Positions 28,468 through 37,570 of a stretch of 64,000 nucleotides of DNA are shown here, piece after piece (the stretch's first letter is position 1; the number at the start of each line of letters is the position of its first letter). The notes below the pieces were generated by a model. That model did no database searches, had not been told where the DNA came from, and saw nothing but the letters and a program-made list of their open reading frames with translations. The DNA comes from Chloroflexota bacterium (GTDB lineage Bacteria > Chloroflexota > Limnocylindria > P2-11E), in the NCBI GenBank assembly GCA_021787445.1, contig JAJYLV010000002.1, positions 1-64,000 on the forward strand, in the 5' to 3' direction. A program made the position numbers and the translations under genes.

Positions 28468-29393
28468 TGTCCGCAGCGGGACAGGCGGTCCTCTCCGCGC
28501 CAGCGGTGGAGCCGCGCCGCAGTGCGGCGGGCCTCTGGTCCGACGCGTTCTACCGCCTCCGCCGCGACCGGACGAGCATCGTCGCGCTCGCGGTCCTCGC
28601 CCTCATCGTGCTGCTCGCGCTCGGCGCCGACGCCCTCGCGACGAGCTTCTTCCACGAGAGCTTCACGCACCAAGACCTTCTCGAGAGCTACGACCCGCCG
28701 AGCCTCGCGAAGCCCTCGCTGTGGCTCGGAACGGACGAGATCGGACGCAGCCAGATCGTGCGTCTCCTCTACGGCGCGCGCGTCTCGCTGGCCGTCGGCG
28801 CGGGTGCCGGGCTCATCGACCTCACGGTCGGCATCGCCATCGGCCTCAGCTCGGGCTACTTCCGCGGCTGGTGGGACGACCTCATGCAGTTCCTCATCAG
28901 CACCCTCAACTCGATCCCCGCGCTCTTCCTGCTGCTCTTCATCTCGGTCCTGTTCTCCCCCGGGCCCGTCACGATCGTCGCCGTGATCGGCTTCCTCACG
29001 TGGTCGGGGATCGCCCTGTACGTGCGGGGGCAGACCTTCTCTCTGCGAGAGCGCGAGTTCGTCACCGCGGCCCGGGTCGTGGGCGCCGACGACCTCCGCG
29101 TGATGGTCCGCCACATCCTGCCCAACGTCCTCCCGCTCGTGATCGTCCTCGCGGCCATCGACGTCGGCCAGGCGATCCTCATCGAGTCGGCGCTCTCGTA
29201 CCTCGGCCTCGGGATCGACCCGCCCACGCCGTCGTGGGGCAACATGCTGCAGAACGCGACGCAGGACCTGACGCTCGGCCCCTGGCTCGTATGGGGCCCC
29301 GGCCTGGCCATCTCCGTGACCGTGCTCTGCCTGTACCTCGCCGGCGACGGGATCCGCGACGCGCTCGATCCGCGACTGCGCGGCACGGAGTGA
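28467..29393 (+). CDS. Peptide ABC transporter permease (DppC family)
   Basis: 308 residues. LGTDEIGRSQIVRLLYGARVSL near 90 and EFVTAARVVGADDLRVMVRHILPN (EAA loop) mark OppC/DppC. No ATPase genes follow, so this system must use ATPases encoded elsewhere, most simply the OppD/OppF pair 3 kb upstream. The next gene is an unrelated regulator with its own promoter. Confidence 0.92.
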   Translation: MSAAGQAVLSAPAVEPRRSAAGLWSDAFYRLRRDRTSIVALAVLALIVLLALGADALATSFFHESFTHQDLLESYDPPSLAKPSLWLGTDEIGRSQIVRLLYGARVSLAVGAGAGLIDLTVGIAIGLSSGYFRGWWDDLMQFLISTLNSIPALFLLLFISVLFSPGPVTIVAVIGFLTWSGIALYVRGQTFSLREREFVTAARVVGADDLRVMVRHILPNVLPLVIVLAAIDVGQAILIESALSYLGLGIDPPTPSWGNMLQNATQDLTLGPWLVWGPGLAISVTVLCLYLAGDGIRDALDPRLRGTE

Positions 29394-29491
29394 GGTCAGG
29401 GGCGGTGCGCGCGTCTGGTAGCGTCGTGGACGGTGCCGCTATGAAGAAGCAGGGAGCGACCACGAGGACCCAGCGGCCCTCCGAACGGCAC

Positions 29492-29544
29492 TTACCCCGC
29501 GGGCCGGTCCTCGCTACAATCCCTACCGGAATGATCGGAAATCC
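29492..29544 (+). promoter_or_regulatory. rrf2 promoter with candidate Rrf2 operator
   Basis: -35 TTACCC (29492-29497), 17-nt spacer, -10 TACAAT (29515-29520). The bipartite site CTACC-N7-TCGGAAATCC (29523-29544) starts just after the -10 box and covers the transcription and translation starts. Its reverse complement, GGATTTCCGA-N7-GGTAG, recurs in the sufB promoter (33028-33049). Autoregulation by the encoded Rrf2 protein is the simplest reading. Confidence 0.6.
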
Positions 29545-29995
29545 CCTCCAGGCGACGGCTTTTCACGTGTCGACCCGCGGCGAGTACGGCATGCGCGTCA
29601 TGGTCGAGCTCGCCCGGCGCTACGGGCAGGGGACCATCAGCCTCAGGAGCGTCGCCGAGGGAGAAGCGCTTCCCGAGGCCTACCTGGAGCAGCTCGTCGC
29701 GTCGCTGCGGCGCGCCGGGCTCGTGAGCGGCAAGCGCGGCGCCGGCGGGGGCTACCAGCTCGTGAAGGATCCCGCGCACGTAACGGCCGGCGACGTCGTC
29801 CGCGCGCTCGAAGGTCCCATCGAGCCGCAGGTCTGCACGGCCGAGGGAGAGTCGATCGTGAACTGCCCTCATGAGCCCAAGTGCGGCACCCGGCAGCTGT
29901 GGGTCAAGCTCCAGGCGACGATCGCGGACGCGCTCGACTCGCTCACGCTCGCCGAGCTCGCGAGGTGGCCGGTCGGCCACGGCAAGGCCGGCTGA
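29531..29995 (+). CDS. Rrf2-family transcriptional regulator with Cys-rich Fe-S motif (IscR/SufR-like)
   Basis: 154 residues from ATG 29531; GTG 29567 (MSTRGEYGMRV), the more usual family N-terminus, is an alternative. The winged helix (SLRSVAEGEALPEAYLEQLV, GAGGGYQLVKDP) is standard. Three Cys in a CX9CX5C pattern (C102, C112, C118 counted from 29531) should hold an Fe-S cluster that reports Fe-S supply. The sufC start overlaps its stop (TGATG), so it is co-transcribed with the suf genes it probably controls. Confidence 0.88.
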   Translation: MIGNPLQATAFHVSTRGEYGMRVMVELARRYGQGTISLRSVAEGEALPEAYLEQLVASLRRAGLVSGKRGAGGGYQLVKDPAHVTAGDVVRALEGPIEPQVCTAEGESIVNCPHEPKCGTRQLWVKLQATIADALDSLTLAELARWPVGHGKAG

Positions 29996-30765
29996 TGGCG
30001 ACGCTCGAGGTCCGCGGGCTCCACGTGACGGTCGAGGGGAAGGAGATCCTCAAGGGGATCGACCTCACCATCCCCACCGGCGAGGTCCACGCGGTCATGG
30101 GCCCGAACGGCTCCGGCAAGAGCACGCTCGCGCTCACGATCATGGGCCACCCCCGCTACAAGGTGACCGCGGGGAGCGTGGCCTACGACGGGACCGACCT
30201 CCTCGCGCTCCCGGTCGACCAGCGCGCGAAGGCCGGCATGTTCCTCGCGTTCCAGTACCCCATCGCGATCCCCGGCGTCTCCGTCGCGAGCTTCCTGCGC
30301 ACGGCGCTCAACGCGCGGCGGCAGACGGATGGGCAGAAGAACGACATCCCTATCCCGCAGTTCCGCAAGCTCCTCGCGGAGAAGACCAAGCTGCTCGAGG
30401 TCGATGACGCGTTCCTCACACGGTCGGTCAACGAGGGCTTTTCGGGAGGCGAGAAGAAGCGCCTCGAGATGCTGCAGATGCACATGTTCCAGCCGCGCTT
30501 CGCGCTGCTCGACGAGACCGACTCGGGGCTCGACATCGACGCCCTCCAGACCGTCGCGATGGGGATCGAGGCCCTGCGCTCACCCGAGGTGGGGATCCTC
30601 CTCATCACGCACTACGAGCGCATCCTTCGCTACGTCCATCCCGACTACGTCCACGTCCTCATCGACGGGCGCATCGTCCGGACCGGCGGGCGCGAGCTCG
30701 CCGCCGAGCTCGAGAACAAGGGGTACGACTTCGTCCGCGAAGAGCTGTACGCCGGCAAGGTCTAG
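29995..30765 (+). CDS. sufC: Fe-S assembly ATPase SufC
   Basis: 256 residues: Walker A GPNGSGKST, the SufC-typical FLAFQYPIAIPGV, signature FSGGEKKRLEMLQM, Walker B ALLDETDSGLD, switch His in LITHYER. SufC powers the SufBCD scaffold that builds Fe-S clusters. ATG overlaps the rrf2 stop. The order here is rrf2-C-S-U, then an unrelated gene, then B-D, unlike the common sufBCDSU. Confidence 0.96.
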   Translation: MATLEVRGLHVTVEGKEILKGIDLTIPTGEVHAVMGPNGSGKSTLALTIMGHPRYKVTAGSVAYDGTDLLALPVDQRAKAGMFLAFQYPIAIPGVSVASFLRTALNARRQTDGQKNDIPIPQFRKLLAEKTKLLEVDDAFLTRSVNEGFSGGEKKRLEMLQMHMFQPRFALLDETDSGLDIDALQTVAMGIEALRSPEVGILLITHYERILRYVHPDYVHVLIDGRIVRTGGRELAAELENKGYDFVREELYAGKV

Positions 30766-30775
30766 GGAGGACACC

Positions 30776-32038
30776 GTGGCCGTGACGGCGCGCCCGACGC
30801 GATCCGCGACGAAGCTCGACGTCACGCGCATCCGGCACGACTTCCCCGTCCTCTCGCGGACGGTGCACGGCAAGCCCCTGGTGTGGCTCGACAGCGCGTC
30901 CACCAGCCAGAAGCCGCGGCAGGTCCTCGAGGCGATGCGCGTCGTGTACGAAGAGCACAACGCGAACATCCACCGCGGGGTGTATGAGTTCTCCGAGCGG
31001 ACGACGGCGGCCTTCGAGGACGCGCGTGCGGCCGTCGCGCGCTTCATCAACGCGCCGTCGCCGCGCGAGGTCATCTTCGTCCGGAACGCGACCGAGGGGC
31101 TCAACCTGGTCGCCTACGCGTGGGGCCGCGACAACCTGAGGAAGGGCGATCGCGTCGTCACGACGGTCCTCGAGCACCACTCGAGCTTCGTGCCGTGGCA
31201 GCAGCTCGCGAAGGACGTCGGCGCGGAGCTCGTCGTCGTCGACATCGACGAGGAGGGCCGTCTGCGGCTTGACCAGATGCGCGCCGAGCTCAAGCGCGGC
31301 GCGAAGGTGCTCGCCATCACGCACACGTCCAACGGCCTCGGCGTCATCAACCCGGTGAAGGAGATCGTCGCCTGGGCGAAGGCCGCCGGGGCGACCACGA
31401 TCGTCGACGCGGCGCAGTCGGCGCCGCACATGCGCGTCGACGTCCAGGACATCGGCTGCGACTTCATCGCCTTCAGCGGCCACAAGATGCTCGGGCCCGT
31501 GGGGTCCGGCGTCGTGTGGGGGCGTGCGGCGCTCCTCGAGCGCATGCGTCCGTTCCTCTACGGCGGCGACATGATCAGCCGCGTCTCGATCGAGCAGACC
31601 GACTGGAACGAGCTGCCATGGAAGTTCGAGGCCGGAACGTCGGCGTACGTCGACGCCATCGGGCTCGGCGCCGCGGTGGGCTATCTCGAGGACGTCGGCA
31701 TGGACGCGATCCACGAGCACGAGGTCGCTCTCGCGGCGCGCCTCCTCCCGCAGCTCGTCGCCGAGGACGGCGTCACGGTCTTCGGGCCGCGCGATACACG
31801 GGACCGGGTCGGCGTCGTCTCGTTCGACGTGAAGGGCATCCATCCACACGACATGGCGACGCTCCTCGATCGCGAGGGGATCGCGGTGCGTGCCGGGCAC
31901 CACTGCAACAACCCGCTCATGACGCGGCTCGGCGTGAGCGCGACGACGCGCGCGAGCACCTATCTCTACAACACGATGGAGGAGATGGACGCGCTCGTGG
32001 CCGCGGTGCGGAAGGCGAAGAAGGTCTTCGGGATCTAG
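30776..32038 (+). CDS. sufS: Cysteine desulfurase SufS
   Basis: PLP enzyme that extracts sulfur from cysteine for Fe-S assembly. 420 residues from GTG 30776, which follows a good Shine-Dalgarno (GGGAGG). RHDFPVLSRTVHGKPLVWLDSAST at the start (described: DFP, LDSA), ATEGLNLVAYAWG, PLP lysine K237 in SGHKMLGP and the persulfide Cys C377 in RAGHHCNNPLM. All are typical of group II desulfurases. Confidence 0.95.
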   Translation: MAVTARPTRSATKLDVTRIRHDFPVLSRTVHGKPLVWLDSASTSQKPRQVLEAMRVVYEEHNANIHRGVYEFSERTTAAFEDARAAVARFINAPSPREVIFVRNATEGLNLVAYAWGRDNLRKGDRVVTTVLEHHSSFVPWQQLAKDVGAELVVVDIDEEGRLRLDQMRAELKRGAKVLAITHTSNGLGVINPVKEIVAWAKAAGATTIVDAAQSAPHMRVDVQDIGCDFIAFSGHKMLGPVGSGVVWGRAALLERMRPFLYGGDMISRVSIEQTDWNELPWKFEAGTSAYVDAIGLGAAVGYLEDVGMDAIHEHEVALAARLLPQLVAEDGVTVFGPRDTRDRVGVVSFDVKGIHPHDMATLLDREGIAVRAGHHCNNPLMTRLGVSATTRASTYLYNTMEEMDALVAAVRKAKKVFGI

Positions 32039-32048
32039 CCTGTACGCG
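32036..32048 (+). promoter_or_regulatory. -10 box of a possible leaderless internal promoter for sufU
   Basis: TAGCCT (32036-32041) includes the sufS stop codon and is followed by 7 nt and ATG 32049. Confidence 0.35.
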
Positions 32049-32456
32049 ATGGACGACCTGTACCGCGAGAACATCCTCGATCACTACAAGAACCCGCGGA
32101 ACTACGGCGAGCTCGAAGGCGCGACGCATCACTACCACGACACGAACCCGCTCTGCGGCGACGAGATCACGATGTTCCTGCTCGTGGGCGAGGACGGGCG
32201 GATCGACGATGTCCACTTCACCGGGCGCGGCTGTGCGATCTCGCAGGCCTCGGCCTCGCTCCTCACGGAGCGGGTCAAGGGGAAGACGCTCGACGAGGTG
32301 AAGGCGGTCGACAAGGACACCGTCCTCGAGGACCTCGGGATCACCCTCAGCCCGGCGCGCGTGAAGTGCGCGCTCCTCTCGCTGAAGACGCTCAAGGCCG
32401 CCGCGTGGGGCCTCACCGGATGGCCGGGCGAAGAGGCGAAGCAGGCGGCGGAATAG
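32049..32456 (+). CDS. sufU: Zinc-dependent sulfurtransferase SufU
   Basis: Accepts persulfide sulfur from SufS and passes it to SufB. 135 residues with the three ligand Cys C36 (PLCGDE), C62 (GRGCAIS) and C107 (VKCALL), and D38. The insertion between the second and third Cys distinguishes SufU from scaffold IscU. ATG 10 nt after sufS. Confidence 0.94.
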   Translation: MDDLYRENILDHYKNPRNYGELEGATHHYHDTNPLCGDEITMFLLVGEDGRIDDVHFTGRGCAISQASASLLTERVKGKTLDEVKAVDKDTVLEDLGITLSPARVKCALLSLKTLKAAAWGLTGWPGEEAKQAAE

Positions 32457-32499
32457 CGGCCCTTCCCGCGGGCGTTCCGGCGGTAGAGGGGGTGGAGCG

Positions 32500-32904
32500 G
32501 TGAGAAGCTGGAACGATCAGGTCATCGAGGGCTTCCGCGGGAGCGGGCGCGCCGGCTACGGACAGTGGGGCGGACACCTGCTGCTTCTGACGGTGCGCGG
32601 CCGGCGGTCGGGCGAGCGCCGCACCTATCCGCTCGCTTTCCACAAGGACGGCGGCCGCTACGTGGTCGCGGCGTCGAAGGGCGGCGCGCCGACGCATCCC
32701 GAGTGGTACCGGAACCTCGTGGCGCATCCGGACGTGACGGTGGAGGCGGAGGGAGAGGAGTTCCGCGCCCGCGCGACGCCGCTCGCCGAGGGCCCGGAGC
32801 GCGATCGCCTGTGGGAGCAGCACGCGACGTCGTTCCCCGGCTTCCGCGACTACGAGAAGAAGACGGCGCGGACCATCCCGGTGGTCGTTCTGGAGCGTGC
32901 CTAG
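32500..32904 (+). CDS. Deazaflavin (F420)-dependent nitroreductase-family protein, DDN type
   Basis: 134 residues, GTG start. A split-barrel flavin fold with LLLLTVRGRRSGERRTYPL near 27-45, YVVAASKGGAPTHPEWYRNL near 53-72 and HPDVTVE, closely following the Ddn/nitroreductase-quinone-reductase family that uses F420H2. It lies within the suf cluster between sufU and sufB in the same direction, an unusual spot for it. A redox-repair role is speculation. Presence of F420 in the host is implied, not shown. Confidence 0.8.
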   Translation: MRSWNDQVIEGFRGSGRAGYGQWGGHLLLLTVRGRRSGERRTYPLAFHKDGGRYVVAASKGGAPTHPEWYRNLVAHPDVTVEAEGEEFRARATPLAEGPERDRLWEQHATSFPGFRDYEKKTARTIPVVVLERA

Positions 32905-33025
32905 CGGGCAAGGAGCCCGGCGGACGCCGGTACGCTCGCGATGGCGCACACTCCCCTTGACGCAGTGGAAGAGCGACGCGAGCTGGTCCCGCGCCTCCGC
33001 CGCGCGATACCGGAAGGGGAAGCGC

Positions 33026-33060
33026 TTGGATTTCCGACCCCGCAGGTAGAAAATACCGGT
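33026..33060 (+). promoter_or_regulatory. sufB promoter overlapped by candidate Rrf2 operator; leaderless
   Basis: -35 TTGGAT (33026-33031), 17-nt spacer, -10 GAAAAT (33049-33054), 6 nt, ATG 33061. The bipartite site GGATTTCCGA-N7-GGTAG (33028-33049) covers the -35 box and the spacer and matches, in inverted orientation, the site at the rrf2 start. All 15 defined positions agree. Confidence 0.6.
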
Positions 33061-34473
33061 ATGGCAGTTCAGTCGAAGATCGAAGAGCAGCTCCCCGACG
33101 CCTACCAGTACGGGTGGCACGACGACGCCACGTACATCAACAAGCTCAAGAAGGGCCTCGACGAGGACGTCATCCGCGAGATCAGCCAGACGTACAAGCA
33201 CGAGCCGCAGTGGATGCTCGACCGGCGCCTGAAGGCGTTCCGCCACTACCGGTCCCGGCCGATGCCCACGTGGGGCGCCGACCTCTCGGGGATCGACTTC
33301 GAGGACATCTACTACTACCTCCGAGCGTCGGACAAGAGCGCGAAGAACTGGGAAGACGTTCCCCAGTACATCAAGCAGACCTTCGACAAGCTCGGGATCC
33401 CGCAGGCGGAGCAGAAGTACCTGTCCGGCGTCGGGAGCCAGTACGACAGCGAGTCGATCTACCACAACATCCGCAAGGACCTCGAGGCGCAGGGCATCAT
33501 CTTCATGGACACCGACACCGCGCTGCGCGAGCACGAGGACATCGTCAAGGAGCACTTCGGGACGGTCATCCCCGCGAACGACAACAAGCTGGCCGCGCTC
33601 AACACCGCGGTGTGGTCGGGTGGCTCGTTCGTGTGGGTCCCGCCGGGGGTGCACGTCACCCTCCCGCTGCAGGCCTACTTCCGGATCAACAGCGAGAGCG
33701 CCGGGCAGTTCGAGCGGACGCTCATCATCGCCGAGCCCGGCTCGAGCGTTCACTACGTCGAGGGCTGCACCGCGCCCGTCTTCTCGACCGCGACGCTTCA
33801 CAGCGCCGTCGTCGAGATCATCGTCAAGGAAGGCGCCGACGTCCGCTACACGACGATCCAGAACTGGAGCCACAACGTCTACAACCTCGTCACGAAGCGC
33901 GCGATGGTCCAGAAGGACGGGCGGATGACGTGGATCGACGCGAACCTCGGCAGCAAGGTCACGATGAAGTACCCCTCCGTGTATCTCATGGGCGAGCGCG
34001 CGCACGGCGAGGTCCTCTCCGTCGCCTTCGCCGGTGACGCGCAGACGCAGGACGCCGGCGCCAAGATGGTCCACGCCGCGCCGAACACGACGAGCATCAT
34101 CACGAGCAAGGGCATCAGCAAGGGCACCGGCAAGCAGAACTACCGCGGCCTGGTGAAGATCTACCCCGGCTGCCACGGCGCCAAGAGCACCGTCCGCTGC
34201 GACGCGCTCATGCTCGACGAGACCGCGCAGAGTCAGACGTTCCCGGTCATGGAGATCGAGGAGGACGACGTCACCATCGGCCACGAGGCCAGCGTGTCGA
34301 AGGTCGGCGAGGAGCAGCTCTTCTACCTGATGAGCCGCGGCCTCTCCGAGAGCGATGCCACGGCCATGGTCGTGAACGGCTTCATCGAGCCGATCGTGAA
34401 GACGCTCCCGATGGACTACGCCATCGAGATGAACCGTCTCATCCAGCTCCAGATGGCCGGCGCCATCGGGTGA
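33061..34473 (+). CDS. sufB: Fe-S cluster assembly scaffold SufB
   Basis: 470 residues from ATG 33061; the frame is open for 120 nt further upstream, but that stretch holds the promoter and does not resemble SufB. Key blocks: [50 protein letters not shown] and the C-terminal DEEQLFYL-like [13 protein letters not shown]. SufB carries the nascent cluster with SufC and SufD. sufD starts inside its stop (GTGA). Confidence 0.96.
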   Translation: MAVQSKIEEQLPDAYQYGWHDDATYINKLKKGLDEDVIREISQTYKHEPQWMLDRRLKAFRHYRSRPMPTWGADLSGIDFEDIYYYLRASDKSAKNWEDVPQYIKQTFDKLGIPQAEQKYLSGVGSQYDSESIYHNIRKDLEAQGIIFMDTDTALREHEDIVKEHFGTVIPANDNKLAALNTAVWSGGSFVWVPPGVHVTLPLQAYFRINSESAGQFERTLIIAEPGSSVHYVEGCTAPVFSTATLHSAVVEIIVKEGADVRYTTIQNWSHNVYNLVTKRAMVQKDGRMTWIDANLGSKVTMKYPSVYLMGERAHGEVLSVAFAGDAQTQDAGAKMVHAAPNTTSIITSKGISKGTGKQNYRGLVKIYPGCHGAKSTVRCDALMLDETAQSQTFPVMEIEEDDVTIGHEASVSKVGEEQLFYLMSRGLSESDATAMVVNGFIEPIVKTLPMDYAIEMNRLIQLQMAGAIG

Positions 34474-35732
34474 CCGCGACCGCGACCCTCCCCACGTTGC
34501 ACCAGCCGCTCGACCCGGACGTGGTCGAGCGGTTCTCTGTGGAGCGCGGCGAGCCGGAGTGGCTTCGGCGCTCGCGCCGCGCGGCCGCCGAGCGCGTGAA
34601 CGAGCTTCCCTGGCCGACGGGGCACGAAGAGGAATGGCGGCGCTTCCCTCCGGCGTCCGTCCCCGCGTCGCCGCTGGTGGGAGCCCGCTCGACGGTCGCG
34701 CGCGGCCGCGATGCGCTCCCGGAGGGCGTCTACGTCGCCGATCTCGACGTCGCCGTGCGCGAGCGCCCCGACCTCGTCGAGCGCTGGATCGACGGCGGCG
34801 GGAAGGTCCCGACACACGGCGCGATCTCCGCGGTCGCGGATGCGCTCTGGACCGCCGGGACGTTCGTGCACGTCTCCCGCGGCGTCGCGGCGCGTGTGCC
34901 GATCACGTCGGAGCGCACCTGGGCGGCCGGCGATGCGGCCTGCCTCTCGCGCACCATCGTCGTCGCCGAGGAGGAGAGCAGCATCACGTTCGTCGAGCAG
35001 CTGCGCTCCGAGGGCGGAGGCGATGCGCGCGTCGCGATCCCTCACCTCGATGTCCACCTCGGCCGCGGCGCCGACGTCCGCTACGTTCACCTGCAGCAGT
35101 TCGCGGGCGACGTCTGGGACCTCGGCGCGCAGTGGTACGGCTCCGCGGCCGACAGTCGGCTCGCGAGCTACAACGTGCTCCTGGGCAGCGGCCGGTCGAA
35201 GATCGGCATCGTCTCCGACATCCTCGGCAACGCGGCCGAGGTGAAGCTGTACGGGCTCATCGCGGCGGGCGACGAGCAGCGTTTCGACGTGAACTCCTTG
35301 CAGCGTCTCGACGGCCGCGCTTCGCAGTCCGACCTGCTCTACCTCTCGGCGCTGTACGGAGCGGCCAAGGCGACCTTCTACGGGGTCGTGCGCGTCGAGC
35401 CGACGAGCAAGGCGACCGGCTCCTACCAGGAGTGCCGCAACCTGCTGCTGTCCGACAAGGCCGGCGCGAATCCCATCCCCGTCCTCGAGATCCTGACCAA
35501 CGACGTCGCGCGGTGCGGGCACGGCGCGACGGCGGGGCGTCTCGACGAGGAGGAGCTGTTCTACGTCATGTCGAGAGGGATCCAGCGCGCCCTCGGCGAG
35601 CAGCTCCTCGTCCGGGGCCACTTCTCCCGGGTCGTCGACCGGATCCCCGACGCCGAGACGCGCGCGCGCGTCCTCGAGGCGCTCGTCCCGCGCATCGGAC
35701 GCGTCGCCGAGATCGAGGCGAAGGCGGCGTGA
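34470..35732 (+). CDS. sufD: Fe-S cluster assembly protein SufD
   Basis: SufB paralogue; 420 residues. An N-terminal helical part ([21 protein letters not shown]) precedes the beta-helix, with [46 protein letters not shown] and [24 protein letters not shown]. The conserved C-terminal His region ([24 protein letters not shown]) holds the metal-site His. Coupled to sufB upstream and the Rieske gene downstream. Confidence 0.94.
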   Translation: MTATATLPTLHQPLDPDVVERFSVERGEPEWLRRSRRAAAERVNELPWPTGHEEEWRRFPPASVPASPLVGARSTVARGRDALPEGVYVADLDVAVRERPDLVERWIDGGGKVPTHGAISAVADALWTAGTFVHVSRGVAARVPITSERTWAAGDAACLSRTIVVAEEESSITFVEQLRSEGGGDARVAIPHLDVHLGRGADVRYVHLQQFAGDVWDLGAQWYGSAADSRLASYNVLLGSGRSKIGIVSDILGNAAEVKLYGLIAAGDEQRFDVNSLQRLDGRASQSDLLYLSALYGAAKATFYGVVRVEPTSKATGSYQECRNLLLSDKAGANPIPVLEILTNDVARCGHGATAGRLDEEELFYVMSRGIQRALGEQLLVRGHFSRVVDRIPDAETRARVLEALVPRIGRVAEIEAKAA

Positions 35733-36094
35733 GCCAGGGATCCGTCGACACGTCCGGATACGTCGCGGTCGCGCGCGAGGACGAGATCCGTCCCGGCGAC
35801 GTCGCCGTCGTCGACGCGGGCGGCAAGAGCCTGTGCCTCGGTCACTGCGAGGACGGCACGTGGGGCGCGATCGACAACGTCTGCACCCACGACGGCGGGA
35901 TCCTCGGCGAGGGCGAGCTCGACGAGTGCGCTGTCGAGTGCCCGCGGCACGGCGCGCGCTTCGACCTCAAGACCGGAAAGGTGCTCGCCCTTCCGGCGGT
36001 CTATCCCGTGAACGCGTACCCCGTCCGCATCGTCGACGGCCGCGTCGAGGTGAAGGTCGACGTCCGGACGCACGAGCTCGAGATCGGCGGCTGA
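35729..36094 (+). CDS. Rieske-type [2Fe-2S] ferredoxin of the suf operon
   Basis: 121 residues; cluster ligands C52-x-H54 and C71-x2-H74 (VCTHDGG and CPRHGARF). It resembles NirD/dioxygenase ferredoxins rather than membrane Rieske proteins and lacks a signal peptide. Rieske ferredoxins often close suf operons in Actinobacteria and Chloroflexota; the partner reductase is unknown. GTG overlaps the sufD stop. Confidence 0.88.
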   Translation: MSQGSVDTSGYVAVAREDEIRPGDVAVVDAGGKSLCLGHCEDGTWGAIDNVCTHDGGILGEGELDECAVECPRHGARFDLKTGKVLALPAVYPVNAYPVRIVDGRVEVKVDVRTHELEIGG

Positions 36095-36145
36095 GCTACA
36101 TCGGGCTCAGGAGCGGGAAGTCCGTCTTGGCTCCAGGGCGGCGAG

Positions 36146-36823
36146 ATGAGTAGGACGACCACGTATCTTGCGATCCTCGTCGGGATCGTCTGCGCGTGGT
36201 TCATCATCAACTCGATCCTCATCAATTCGATCCTCTTCCCCCATCCCCGGAACCTGCGGAGCGACGTGGTGCAAGGCTTCCTTATCGGCGGAGGGCTGGC
36301 GTTCGTCACGGCGCAGATCTACGCCAGGATCAAGGCCACGAAGGTCAACGGCTGGATCACCATGTTCGGCCTCGGTGACCCCGGCAACGGGATGCTGCTG
36401 CGAGCCGCGCATGCTCAGCTGTTCCCCGGCCCCGTGAACGTCCCGCAAGAGGCGATGTACTGGTGGACGAACACCGATGGCGCGGGCCACGCGCTTTCCG
36501 GAGCGCACGACTACGTCATGCACTTTCCGGCAGGCGGTCTTCCCCCGAACGAGGCGTTCTGGTCGATCACGATGGGTGATGCGAGTAACCACTTCGTGGC
36601 GAATCCGATCGACCGGTACAGCCTCAGCGATCGTTCCGGTCTCGCGCGGGACCCCGACGGCTCGGTCGATATCCGCATCCAGAACGCCGCTCCGGCGGGG
36701 CGCGAGTCCAACTGGCTGCCCGCGCCCACCGGCAAGTTCATCCTCTGGCTGCGCGTGTACATACCAGGCGAGGCCATTCTCCGCGGCGACTACACGGTGC
36801 CGCCGGTCGTCGAAGTGAAGTGA
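36146..36823 (+). CDS. DUF1214-domain membrane-anchored protein
   Basis: 225 residues. Two hydrophobic N-terminal segments (about 7-30 and 43-60) anchor an outside domain whose FPAGGLPPNEAFWSITMGD, NPIDRYSLSDRSGL and ESNWLPAPTGKFILWLRVY are the DUF1214 signature. The next gene is the matching DUF1254 half. In many bacteria the two are one 450-residue protein; split pairs with separate anchors are also known. Function unknown. Base composition is visibly less GC-rich than the suf genes, suggesting transfer. Confidence 0.82.
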   Translation: MSRTTTYLAILVGIVCAWFIINSILINSILFPHPRNLRSDVVQGFLIGGGLAFVTAQIYARIKATKVNGWITMFGLGDPGNGMLLRAAHAQLFPGPVNVPQEAMYWWTNTDGAGHALSGAHDYVMHFPAGGLPPNEAFWSITMGDASNHFVANPIDRYSLSDRSGLARDPDGSVDIRIQNAAPAGRESNWLPAPTGKFILWLRVYIPGEAILRGDYTVPPVVEVK

Positions 36824-37419
36824 CGACGAATATCGAGTACGGGCACCTACTCGTGTTCGGTTCGGTCATGGTCGCGGCGTGGTCCCTGGTCATCTACTTG
36901 TGGCCGCGCCTGCTGCTCTCCGTGTACAAGAGGGCGCTCCTCGCCAAAGGGTTCGGCGGCGGCCCCATCCCGGTCAACACGCTCCAGACGGAGTCCCAAG
37001 CGCTCTTCGCGGATCCACTTCACCCGCCCGCCTCGGCCTCAAGTCTGGCGACCACTGGCGTGAACCGCGACACGCTGCTCACGGCCGGCTGGCTGGACCT
37101 CAGGAAAGGGCCGCTCGTCTTGCACGTACCCGACATGGCCGGTCGTTACTACAGCGTGCAGTTCACGGATCCGTCGAAGAACACCGTATTCGCCTACGTC
37201 GGCAAACGCACCACGGGCACGCAGGCTGGCGACTATCTCATCACCGGCCCCGGCTGGAACGAAGCCGTACCGGACGGCGTGAAGAGGATCACCTCGCCGA
37301 ACAACGGGGTGCTCCTGATCGCACGGGTGCTCGTGGAAAGCGACGCCGACCTATCCACCGCGTACGCCCTCTCCCAGCAGATCCAGTTGTTGAAGGTCGA
37401 AAGCATCGCTCAAAGGTGA
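36820..37419 (+). CDS. DUF1254-domain membrane-anchored protein
   Basis: 199 residues, GTG overlapping the previous stop. One N-terminal membrane helix (HLLVFGSVMVAAWSLVIYLW), then NTLQTESQALFADP, GWLDLRKGPLVLHVPDMAGRYYSVQF and the C-terminal ARVLVESDADLSTAYALSQQ, all DUF1254 features. It pairs with the DUF1214 gene upstream. Confidence 0.82.
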   Translation: MTTNIEYGHLLVFGSVMVAAWSLVIYLWPRLLLSVYKRALLAKGFGGGPIPVNTLQTESQALFADPLHPPASASSLATTGVNRDTLLTAGWLDLRKGPLVLHVPDMAGRYYSVQFTDPSKNTVFAYVGKRTTGTQAGDYLITGPGWNEAVPDGVKRITSPNNGVLLIARVLVESDADLSTAYALSQQIQLLKVESIAQR

Positions 37420-37538
37420 GCCGCGTAGGCTCACGGAGCTACGTCGCCATGCTCGCTCTCACGGGCATCACCCTGGCGGCGACGCAGCGCTGCGCCTACT
37501 GCGTATCGTACGAGCGCACGCTGGAGATCCTCATGTGA
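37416..37538 (+). CDS. Possible 40-residue small membrane protein
   Basis: GTG 37416 overlaps the DUF1254 stop (GTGA) and the frame runs to a TGA at 37536. It encodes one short hydrophobic stretch (VAMLALTGITLAA) and a C-A-Y-C pair. It ends just before the TetR operator. The coupling suggests it may be real, but nothing else supports it. Confidence 0.3.
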   Translation: MSRVGSRSYVAMLALTGITLAATQRCAYCVSYERTLEILM

Positions 37539-37547
37539 AGCGCCTAC

Positions 37548-37570
37548 CGGTACGGTACAGTACCGTACCG
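37548..37570 (+). promoter_or_regulatory. Perfect palindromic operator of the TetR-dikinase operon
   Basis: Inverted repeat with 11-bp arms (CGGTACGGTAC and its complement) around a single A, ending at the base before ATG 37571. It contains a -10-like TACAGT (37556-37561). A bound repressor would block RNA polymerase, and any transcript would have almost no leader. The TetR gene immediately downstream is the obvious binder. Confidence 0.75.

Noticed and set aside
29531-29566. Certain choice of the Rrf2 start codon
   Set aside because: ATG 29531 fits a near-leaderless transcript, GTG 29567 fits the family N-terminus; the sequence alone does not settle it, so no finding was made of it.
32941-33060. 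N-terminal 40-residue extension of SufB
   Set aside because: The stretch contains a convincing promoter and shared operator, and SufB proteins begin near the ATG at 33061.
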